Assembly (NCBI GenBank): GCA_964413845.1
Contig: CAYPTJ010000008.1
Coordinates: 1-43,335, forward strand
Reading direction: 5' to 3'
DNA length: 43,335 bases
Source of the DNA: CAYPTJ01 sp964413845
Lineage (GTDB): Bacteria; Patescibacteriota; WWE3; 9FT-COMBO-53-11
The translations under genes were made by a program, and so were the position numbers. Of the stretch, positions 37,665 to 43,335 are shown piece by piece. Below the pieces are notes generated by a model, which saw nothing but the letters and a program-made list of their open reading frames with translations, was not told the DNA's origin and searched no databases. The stretch's first letter is position 1. Each line of letters opens with the position of its first letter.

Positions 37665-39170
37665 TCAAACACGAGAGAAGATCCGGTCTCGCAAAAAGAG
37701 GTAAAAAGATGGTAACCGTTTACGAACAACCACCTTACTCTCCCCTACAAACTTAAGCCAAAACTTCATCAAAGTTGTCAAAAAGGTTCGAGGAAGAAGA
37801 GGTGAAAGAACAATTCTATCTAACGTTCTCTCAAACTTAGGATATCTTGCCATCCGCTGATATAACCGCACCAGAAGCTGGAAAAAATAGGCAAAAAACA
37901 ACACCTCTTTCTTTGAAAATTGAGGCTGATCAAGAAAAACCTCATCTCGATAATCAGCGATTGGCCCGGAGATAAACCCCTCTTTAAGGGAGATCTCGTA
38001 CATTTTAGTGTAAGGATAAGGAGTAAAGATATTAGGCACCATCCGGTTGGGATTAATCTGTGCATTCAGTTTGACCGTTTTGAGCACCTTCGCTGGAGTC
38101 TCAAATGGCAAGCCGACGATGTTAAAAGCGAGGGTTTTAATCCCCAGCTGCCGACACTCCCTAAACGCTCTTTTAATCTCTCGATCGGTCATAAAGCGGG
38201 AGAGGACACTCTTTCTCAGATTCTCATCTCCACTTTCCACCCCAAAATAGATAAAATTGCAACCAGCATCCTTTAAGAGTTTTAGAAACTCTGGGGTGGC
38301 AAGGTCTGCTCGGTGATCACAGGCAAAAGGAAGGTTAACCTCCTTTTGGTAAAGCTTGGTAAACTGTGCCAACCACCCTTTCTCAATCCCCAGGATATTG
38401 TCAATAAAACGGACATAAGAGACCCAAGGATAGAACTTGAGCAGTTTTTTAAGATAAAGCATCGTATTTTTGGGACTTCGAAAGCGGGTGTAATGTTCGG
38501 GATCAGGATAAACCTCCCTGATCTTGTGGTTGCAGCAGTAACCACAGCTGTAGGGACAGCCACGGGAAACAATCACCACCGCCGTTTTTGTCTGGGAAGC
38601 CACTAACTGCGAGAAATCAAACAATTCAAAGTCAGGAAGTGGCAAACTATCCAAGGGATAGATCAGCTTTCGAGGTGGATTAGCAACCACCCGTCTCCCT
38701 TCCTTCACCAAGAAATTTGGGATCCTGCCAAACTTTCGTTTCTTCGCTAAAGCCTCACAAAGATCAACCATCGGCCCCTCCCCTTCCCCAACGCAAACAA
38801 TATCTGCCCCTTCCGCCTCAATACAGTCCCAAGGAGCAATTGTCGCATGAACCCCTCCCAAAACCGCCAAAAGTGAGGGGTCAAACTCTCTCGCCCACTT
38901 TAGATACTCTCTTACATACGGAAAAGCGCTGGTTCTAACCGTAAAGGCGATAATATCTGGCTTTTCCTCCGCTAACCTCTGCCTAAAGTCTTCCTTACCT
39001 GCTGGTTCCGTAAGATGTAGCAAAGAGGTTTGTTGGTCCTCCTCTTTTAATACCGCGGAAATGGAAGCTAAACCCTCCGAGTACCAACCGCCTTTGGTGA
39101 TCTCAAACTGGTTGCTTCCTGGCTTTGTCCTGGTCGCAAGAAAATCGGGATAGACAAAAAGAACTTTCAC
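37665..39170 (-). CDS. B12-binding domain radical SAM protein
   Basis: 501 aa: an N-terminal Rossmann-like cobalamin-binding domain (VLFVYPDFL, IIAFTVRTSAFPYVREYLKWA, VLGGVHATIAPWDCIEAEGADIVCVGEGE), then VSRGCPYSCGYCCN (CxxxCxxC), the SAM-binding strands, FIYFGVESGDENLRKSV and a C-terminal helical extension with ESKVVVRKRLPSF. The family includes hopanoid, bacteriochlorophyll and lipid methyl/ring-modifying enzymes; the substrate is not clear. TATAAT ends 9 nt before the GTG start. Divergent from the 39254 gene. Confidence 0.9.
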   Translation of the reverse strand: MKVLFVYPDFLATRTKPGSNQFEITKGGWYSEGLASISAVLKEEDQQTSLLHLTEPAGKEDFRQRLAEEKPDIIAFTVRTSAFPYVREYLKWAREFDPSLLAVLGGVHATIAPWDCIEAEGADIVCVGEGEGPMVDLCEALAKKRKFGRIPNFLVKEGRRVVANPPRKLIYPLDSLPLPDFELFDFSQLVASQTKTAVVIVSRGCPYSCGYCCNHKIREVYPDPEHYTRFRSPKNTMLYLKKLLKFYPWVSYVRFIDNILGIEKGWLAQFTKLYQKEVNLPFACDHRADLATPEFLKLLKDAGCNFIYFGVESGDENLRKSVLSRFMTDREIKRAFRECRQLGIKTLAFNIVGLPFETPAKVLKTVKLNAQINPNRMVPNIFTPYPYTKMYEISLKEGFISGPIADYRDEVFLDQPQFSKKEVLFFAYFFQLLVRLYQRMARYPKFERTLDRIVLSPLLPRTFLTTLMKFWLKFVGESKVVVRKRLPSFYLFLRDRIFSRV

Positions 39171-39192
39171 TGCGGATCCATTATAAAGTATC

Positions 39193-39221
39193 TTGACACC
39201 TTAAGCAGAGCAGCCGATAAT
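39193..39221 (+). promoter_or_regulatory. promoter of the 39254 gene
   Basis: TTGACA-17-GATAAT, 32 nt before the start codon. Confidence 0.8.
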
Positions 39222-39253
39222 CAAGACAGCACTCTTAAAACAAGGGAGGAAAG

Positions 39254-39982
39254 GTGGCAAAGAGAGACCCGCGCCATCCGGCGCTTCGGGGTTATCAGGT
39301 ATGGCGGTGGCAGAAGAAAGGAATTCTTGAAGCAGAACCACTTAGGGAAACACCGATTCTTGTTGTTCAAAAGAGAACGCGAGTCCGTCTCACTCCCAAG
39401 TACCGAACAACAATTAGCCAAGGGATCTTTCTTGTTCCCCGCTGGATTCCGGCTCCGAAATATGAACTGGAAAAGTTTTTGCGCCTTTCCACAAAGGAGC
39501 TTGAAGCAAAAGGGATTATCAAGAGAAGGGACGTCCTCTATCTCCTTATCTATCAGCAAGTAGAGGATCTATCCCACCTTTACCGGCAACAGGAGCATAT
39601 CCTTTTTGACGGCGTGCGTACTCAGGCCTTCGATCTTAGGATTAAGCCCTTTATCGTTAGACGAAGGGAAGTAGCAGCGGGTCTTGGGAAGCAAAGAGCA
39701 AAGCAACTACAGAGGATTCGTGTATTGCAGCTTGTCCCCCTTCTTGGTCGCCTGGGGATCCCAGAGATGCCGATACCAGACTGGGAGCTTAAAGGAATCG
39801 TTCACTATCTTGACAATCTTATCTGTGAGCTTGAAGAGATTGTAGAACGTCCGCTAGTTACTCGAAGAAAAAGAGCACAAAGGAGTTTAAGATCCGCCCA
39901 AAGATGGGTTAGAGAGAGGAAGTTTTCTCTTGCCCGAAAACGGCTCCAGAAAGCTCTCCAAAATCTCGCCTGGCCTAAATGA
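39254..39982 (+). CDS. hypothetical basic protein, 242 aa
   Basis: GTG start with GGGAGGAAAGG just upstream, an excellent promoter and a strong terminator, so this is certainly a gene. The protein is Arg/Lys-rich and soluble: an N-terminal beta-like part (RVRLTPKYRTTISQGIFLVP), a central helical part (DVLYLLIYQQVEDLSHLYRQQEHILFDG) and a C-terminal basic coiled region (RRKRAQRSLRSAQRWVRERKF). No family recognised. Basicity suggests nucleic-acid binding; that is a guess. Stand-alone transcription unit. Confidence 0.75.
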   Translation: MAKRDPRHPALRGYQVWRWQKKGILEAEPLRETPILVVQKRTRVRLTPKYRTTISQGIFLVPRWIPAPKYELEKFLRLSTKELEAKGIIKRRDVLYLLIYQQVEDLSHLYRQQEHILFDGVRTQAFDLRIKPFIVRRREVAAGLGKQRAKQLQRIRVLQLVPLLGRLGIPEMPIPDWELKGIVHYLDNLICELEEIVERPLVTRRKRAQRSLRSAQRWVRERKFSLARKRLQKALQNLAWPK

Positions 39983-39990
39983 GGAAAGTC

Positions 39991-40021
39991 ACGTCCGCAA
40001 ATAACTTGCGGACGTTTTTTT
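39991..40021 (+). terminator. terminator after the 39254 gene
   Basis: ACGTCCGCAA-ATAAC... pairs with TTGCGGACGT, a 10-bp perfect stem, followed by seven T. Confidence 0.92.
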
Positions 40022-40074
40022 GCAATGTGCTAATCTTAACCCAAGCAAATTAATAAACCATCTAAGGAGGGAAG

Positions 40075-40515
40075 GTGAAAGAGCTAAGACGGTTTCTTGT
40101 TGTTTGGACTCCGCTTTTTCTCGTCTTTTTCTTAGTTGTCTCTTGTTCGGTATGGGTAAATTCGCACGATTCACCACTTCCACCGCCCGGTGAATATCCA
40201 GTCTCCGAGGTAACCAAGCTTTCCAGCCCATATCTTAATTGGTATGAGATATCTTTTAATGTAGATAAAACCCCGAAGACCTTGAAGATCTCCCCCACGA
40301 GGCTTGGGATCAAGACGGTTGAGGGTTTATCAAAGGCAACGTTCTTGGTTAGTGAGCAGGGTACCTCACTTCAGCTCCCACCTGATTTTGTGGTTGATAA
40401 AAGCAATGTTCTTTTCGAGATTATTTTTGCGGCTTTGGTATTCTCTTTCACTGCGGGAATGCTTTATACGTTTTATACGCATACGGTATATCACATTCCA
40501 CAGTCAAGAAAATGA
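40075..40515 (+). CDS. hypothetical two-span membrane protein, 146 aa
   Basis: GTG start after AAGGAGGGAAG. Span 1 at residues 8-28 (VVWTPLFLVFFLVVSCSVWV), an extracytoplasmic domain of about 80 aa with no cysteines (YEISFNVDKTPKTLKISPTRLG), then span 2 near residues 112-132 (EIIFAALVFSFTAGMLYTFY) and a short tail. No family recognised. Own terminator; transcribed alone. Confidence 0.7.
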   Translation: MKELRRFLVVWTPLFLVFFLVVSCSVWVNSHDSPLPPPGEYPVSEVTKLSSPYLNWYEISFNVDKTPKTLKISPTRLGIKTVEGLSKATFLVSEQGTSLQLPPDFVVDKSNVLFEIIFAALVFSFTAGMLYTFYTHTVYHIPQSRK

Positions 40516-40547
40516 GCCGATTGGCACTTTGCCTCTCGGCTTTTTTA
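40514..40547. terminator. terminator between convergent genes
   Basis: AGCCGA-TT-GGCA-CTT-TGCC-TC-TCGGCT, an interrupted 10-bp stem with TTTTTT on the plus side. It also covers the end of the minus-strand DUF5661 gene. Confidence 0.8.
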
Positions 40548-40811
40548 TTTCTTGCTCCAGTAATCCTCTCCCTCTTTCTCCATCTTCGCCAAGCGGGTGT
40601 AATAGTCAGGAAATTCATTGAGGTGGGCAAGGGCGATTTTCCCCGTCATTAAGGGATCATCGCTGGTGACATTGGTTTTGGGATCGCGTGTCCCATGCTC
40701 GAGCTCTACATCCATCCCCATCCGAAACTGCTCCACATCAAACTTGCTCCAATCAATCCCCAACTCCTCACCGATCGTTTTTGCCTCCTCGGCGGTAAAA
40801 TTGGTTCTCAC
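40545..40811 (-). CDS. DUF5661 family protein
   Basis: 88 aa: EEAKTIGEELGIDWSKFDVEQFRMGMDVELEHGTRD..DDPLMTGKIALAHLNEFPDYYTRLAKMEKEGE is the whole of this small family, seen in phages and many uncultured bacteria, function unknown. GTG start; GTGA overlaps the stop of the upstream peptidase-like gene, so it is translated from the same mRNA. Confidence 0.85.
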   Translation of the reverse strand: MRTNFTAEEAKTIGEELGIDWSKFDVEQFRMGMDVELEHGTRDPKTNVTSDDPLMTGKIALAHLNEFPDYYTRLAKMEKEGEDYWSKK

Positions 40812-41812
40812 CTGCCCTCACCTCCCATCATCCGGTCTCCCCCTGTTTCAACCCCAAAGGCCATCATTGGTACTCCTGGCAAAGCAGCGGATGACTCCGT
40901 GTGGTCTAACACGATCCCGTCATACTTTGCGACGATTGTCTCTTGATGCTTCCCAAAAACGTTGTAAACCCTGGCGATCGGCTGTCCACGCCTTACAACA
41001 TCCCCTGGTTTAGCAAGGTAACGAGTGATTCCTGCAGTTGAACTCACGTGCTGATGGTAATACGTGAGAACCCTACCTTTAAACTCCTCAGGAGGTGAAT
41101 AATTGAAAGGCTCATTTATCGGATTAACCATCTGAAAAAACGCCAAAACGTTCCAGATGGCGCGCACCCCATCCACAATATCCTTCTCATTGACAACATA
41201 CGGTTCTCCCAACTCAAGCGTCATGGCTGGTACCCCTTGCTGAAGACAAACGCTTGAAAGGCTCCTCTCCATCCTCTCCTCCACAGAATCCTCTTCCCTC
41301 TCTCGAACAACCAAAAGTCCTGTTTTCAAACTGATCTCACAAGCTTCCCCATAAACCTTAGGATTAGCAGCGGAAGATTCCGGGTCAAGTAGAGCATGAG
41401 GAATGGAGTCAATCCGATCGTTGTGAAGATCAAGGATAAGGCTGGGTTTTGTCTCTTTAATTTTGGTGAAGATCTTGTGGGCGATCATCTCGGCGAGTGA
41501 GCCTTCTTTTTTACCGGGGAAAGAGCGGTTAAGGTCCTCCTCACTGAGGGCAATCTCTCGGGAAGTACTTTCAAAACCGAAGGGATTAAGAAGGGGAAAA
41601 GCTTTAAGAGAACCTTTAAGAAGGGGGTTCTTGCGCAACCTTTTGAAGATCTCCTGAACAACCACCATCCCCCCCACTTCATCCCCGTGAATACAGGCGG
41701 TAAGCCAAACCACCAGCCCAGGATTTCCGCTTTCTGCCTCCATCAAAGGGAGTCTTCGGGCAGCTAAGTCAGAAGCAGAAAATATTTTAAGAAAGGAGTA
41801 TTCAAACTTCAT
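40808..41812 (-). CDS. succinylglutamate desuccinylase/aspartoacylase family protein
   Basis: 334 aa, zinc carboxypeptidase-like (M14 AstE/ASPA): LTACIHGDEVGGMVVVQEI gives the first ligands (His, Glu), LNRSFPGKKEGS the substrate Arg region, LILDLHNDR the third zinc His, and MTLELGEPYVV the catalytic Glu. The C-terminal part (LTYYHQHVSSTAGITRYLAKPGDVVRRGQPIARVYN) resembles a biotinyl-lipoyl-like beta domain common in this family. The amide substrate is unknown. TACAAT lies 9 nt before the ATG, with no Shine-Dalgarno. Confidence 0.88.
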   Translation of the reverse strand: MKFEYSFLKIFSASDLAARRLPLMEAESGNPGLVVWLTACIHGDEVGGMVVVQEIFKRLRKNPLLKGSLKAFPLLNPFGFESTSREIALSEEDLNRSFPGKKEGSLAEMIAHKIFTKIKETKPSLILDLHNDRIDSIPHALLDPESSAANPKVYGEACEISLKTGLLVVREREEDSVEERMERSLSSVCLQQGVPAMTLELGEPYVVNEKDIVDGVRAIWNVLAFFQMVNPINEPFNYSPPEEFKGRVLTYYHQHVSSTAGITRYLAKPGDVVRRGQPIARVYNVFGKHQETIVAKYDGIVLDHTESSAALPGVPMMAFGVETGGDRMMGGEGR

Positions 41813-41882
41813 TTCATCTGAATTGTAACTGAGAATAGATCTTCAGGCAAACAGTGTGTTTATCACCCAACAGTTTGAATCA

Positions 41883-42434
41883 TCACAGGTGCTCAGCGCT
41901 AGCAAATTTAAGCAGCTTAGGCTGGCCGTTTGTGCATTCTAAAACGGTTATCCCAGTGTTGGGAGCATGATCGTTCCTTATCAGATAGTCCTTGTAACCC
42001 AAGGAGTATAAAAGGGCCTTGGTGAAAACCCCATGACCGATGATCACTGTGTTTTTGCCCTTGTTCTCTCGAAGAATCTCCTCCCAAGCTTTGCGCGCTC
42101 TTTCCATCACCATATTCAGCGATTCCCTCCCACCAACGAGAAAGTCGAAATCGGGATGATGTTTCTGGATGTAATCAGTCCAATCCTCAGGAGAGGTAGT
42201 AGAAATCTCGCGAAGTTGCTCCGAAACTTTAGGTTTAAGATTAAGGATTTTGCCGACAATTTCGGCCGTCTGCGACGCCCGTGGTAGATCACTTGAGTAA
42301 AGAACTCCGATGTTTTTATCGGAGAGAAATCGCCCCAGAGCTCGAGCCTGTTCTTTACCCAGCTCCGTAATCGCCTCCTTAGGATCATAAGGCGATTCCG
42401 CTTCTTGAGCATGTCGGCAGAAATAGATAATCAT
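41883..42434 (-). CDS. histidine phosphatase family protein
   Basis: 183 aa, phosphoglycerate-mutase-like fold: the catalytic His is in YFCRHAQEAE (RHG is RHA here), LYSSDLPRASQTAEIV supplies the second Arg, and NTVIIGHGVFTKALLY the second His. Candidates are SixA/GpmB/CobC-type phosphatases; the substrate is unknown. TGCTAAACT ends 10 nt before the ATG with no Shine-Dalgarno. Confidence 0.9.
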   Translation of the reverse strand: MIIYFCRHAQEAESPYDPKEAITELGKEQARALGRFLSDKNIGVLYSSDLPRASQTAEIVGKILNLKPKVSEQLREISTTSPEDWTDYIQKHHPDFDFLVGGRESLNMVMERARKAWEEILRENKGKNTVIIGHGVFTKALLYSLGYKDYLIRNDHAPNTGITVLECTNGQPKLLKFASAEHL

Positions 42435-42495
42435 AAGCGGCCTTAGTTTAGCAGATAAAAATGTTTGCCGATTCGTATAGATTGTTCCAAAAAGA

Positions 42496-42522
42496 AAAGG
42501 GCTGAAGTATTTTCAACCCTTT
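42496..42522 (-). terminator. terminator after the small membrane genes
   Basis: AAAGGGTTGAA/TTCAGCCCTTT stem; on the minus strand TTTTCTTTTT follows. Confidence 0.75.
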
Positions 42523-42594
42523 ATTTCGTCTCCAGTCTCCCACGGCTCTCTTTTTCTGCTTCTGGCTCTTGCCCTGCAACAGATAAGGCATAGG

Positions 42595-42744
42595 TTATGG
42601 AAAAACACCATGGATGAGAACGTACAAAAAGGCCGAAAACCAACCTAAGAGGGTTCCCACCAAAGCACCTCCCATGAAACCGAAACCCACTAGTGTCCTT
42701 ACCTTCTTAGTCTCTTTTTCCAGTTGCTCTTTACAGAGCCTCAT
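42595..42744 (-). CDS. small membrane protein, 49 aa
   Basis: The ATG at 42744 (MRLCKEQLEKETKKVRT) follows GGAGGGAGGAG at the right distance; an upstream in-frame ATG lacks this. A charged N-terminal helix, then VGFGFMGGALVGTLLGWFSAFLYVLIHGV with a glycine-zipper-like GxxxG pattern and one or two spans. It forms an operon with the 37-aa membrane protein upstream. No family recognised; glycine-zipper miniproteins often act as membrane-stress or holin-like proteins, which is only an analogy. Confidence 0.6.
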   Translation of the reverse strand: MRLCKEQLEKETKKVRTLVGFGFMGGALVGTLLGWFSAFLYVLIHGVFP

Positions 42745-42785
42745 CTCTCTTTCTCCTCCCTCCTTCTCTTTTCTACCGGATACAC

Positions 42786-42899
42786 CTAACCTCGATGAGG
42801 AATTCGGAGAAGACGAATAACCATCACTCCAGGAAGAATCCACCACCACACCAAGATATTAACCAGGTGGAGAAGTCCAGCCGTCTCTTGTGAGAGCAT
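42786..42899 (-). CDS. very small membrane protein, 37 aa
   Basis: Reads MLSQETAGLLHLVNILVWWW then ILPGVMVIRLLRIPHRG. The ribosome site AAGGAGGGGAG directly precedes the ATG, and a good promoter lies 40 nt upstream (TTGAAA-17-TATAAG). One membrane span with a tryptophan triplet and a basic tail. Its stop is 41 nt before the start of the next small membrane gene, which has its own strong ribosome site. No family recognised; the translation signals are the main evidence. Confidence 0.6.
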   Translation of the reverse strand: MLSQETAGLLHLVNILVWWWILPGVMVIRLLRIPHRG

Positions 42900-42938
42900 C
42901 TCCCCTCCTTAACGTTAGAGTGCCAACTTTCAAACTTT

Positions 42939-42967
42939 CTTATAGCACGGTTCGGGAACGATTTCAA
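42939..42967 (-). promoter_or_regulatory. promoter of the small membrane-protein operon
   Basis: On the minus strand TTGAAA-17-TATAAG with TG one base before the -10. Confidence 0.75.
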
Positions 42968-43002
42968 CCAAAGACTGGGATTATTATACCTCTTAAAATA
43001 GA

Positions 43003-43030
43003 AAAGCGACCCGGATTATCGAGTCGCTTT
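43003..43030 (-). terminator. terminator of the 43016-43243 gene
   Basis: AAAGCGACtCG/CCgGGTCGCTTT-type stem with TTTTCTATTTT after it on the minus strand; the 5' arm contains the last codons and stop of the gene. Confidence 0.8.
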
Positions 43031-43243
43031 CTTTGGGCGGATGAAAATCACCTTGTATTCTACGCAACTAGCCAATACGGCGCAGCCTTTGCACTCTGGA
43101 GGGAAGTCTTCTTCCGACATCGGTTCTAAATGAACCTCATATCCCAGTTCTCTATATAGTTCGACGAACTCTTTCAATCTCTCCCCTCCTCCCGCAAACA
43201 TTTTTCTCCAACCCTCTTTTTCTAACTCTTCCCTTCTTGACAT
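43016..43243 (-). CDS. small conserved protein with three cysteines, 75 aa
   Basis: AAAGGAGGAG lies 5 nt before the ATG; a TTGTCA-17-TAATCT pair close to the window end may be the promoter. Acidic/basic helices (RREELEKEGWRKMF, GGGERLKEFVELYRELGYEVHLEPM) are followed by CKGCAVLASC and a short strand (YKVIFIRPKK). The fold could bind a metal through the cysteines. I do not recognise the family. Confidence 0.7.
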   Translation of the reverse strand: MSRREELEKEGWRKMFAGGGERLKEFVELYRELGYEVHLEPMSEEDFPPECKGCAVLASCVEYKVIFIRPKKATR

Positions 43244-43335
43244 CTCTCCTCCTTTCGTCCAAAGGACGGTAGGACTTTGTCCTATTTGGCTTGGGCATCA
43301 ACTATAGATTAGCGCAAAACTAAAGTATTGACAAA

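Noticed and set aside
1..43335. Recoded UGA (genetic code 25)
   Set aside because: UGA ends many genes at the right place (for example the overlaps at 3794 and 12384) and proteins show normal glycine codons.

Overview
The window looks like a piece of a small, gene-dense bacterial genome of the Candidate Phyla Radiation (Patescibacteria), probably Microgenomates/Katanobacteria-like. The reasons are many 1-8 nt gene overlaps, the standard genetic code, a complete type IV pilus cluster, no biosynthetic pathways, short archaeal-type triosephosphate isomerase and cupin-type glucose-6-phosphate isomerase, families common in such genomes (DUF5661, single-domain GIY-YIG, YraN-RnhB-L19), and many short palindromic repeats. 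The exact lineage is inference.

Layout. 1-3160: end of an alpha/beta hydrolase, a small Cys-rich protein, an arginine tRNA locus in which one tRNA lies inside another, a PilB-like ATPase, tRNA-Gly. 3219-7000: DEDDh exonuclease, a P-type ATPase islet flanked by copies of a tRNA-Pro 3' half, tRNA-Pro nested in a broken tRNA-Pro, tRNA-Leu. 7001-9690: DNA polymerase IV, glycosyltransferase, tRNA-Gln, a GIY-YIG gene fused to a broken tRNA-Gln. 9787-17139: type IV pilus operon on the minus strand (pilB, pilC, pseudopilins including one carrying a beta-propeller, pilM, major pilin). 17202-17876: tRNA cluster (Leu, Leu, Val inside Val, Phe, Gly). 17951-32814: cell-wall hydrolase-like protein, TIM, SecG, peptide-binding protein, transglutaminase, DedA, PfkB kinase with a degenerate PEP-synthase-like protein, cupin PGI, phosphohexomutase, DUF72, acylphosphatase and a second P-type ATPase. 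32889-33513: tRNA-Lys, tRNA-Glu and a GIY-YIG islet. 33516-43243: YraN, RNase HII, L19, a three-gene AMMECR1/LigB/radical-SAM cluster, a B12-binding radical SAM protein, small orphan genes, a zinc peptidase-like protein, a phosphatase and small membrane proteins.

The most unusual signal is the tRNA architecture. At three loci a complete tRNA (Arg, Val, Pro) sits between the 5' and 3' halves of another tRNA that appears to carry the same amino acid. For Val and Arg the interruption is in the anticodon loop and is compatible with the same point (after nucleotide 35), and the inner tRNA is bracketed by inverted repeats. At other tRNAs (Glu, Pro, Leu) the 3' end is duplicated downstream around short islets, two of which carry a single gene. 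This suggests small elements that use tRNA genes as insertion sites and bring or restore a working tRNA. A second theme is palindromic repeats, which are inserted in frame into dinB, DUF72, amrS and the leaders of pilus genes, and into tRNA D- and T-loops.

Expression signals fall into two styles. Many housekeeping genes have a -10 box (often extended) 7-10 nt before the start codon and no Shine-Dalgarno, which suggests leaderless mRNAs. Several small orphan genes have spaced -35/-10 promoters and strong AGGAGG sites.
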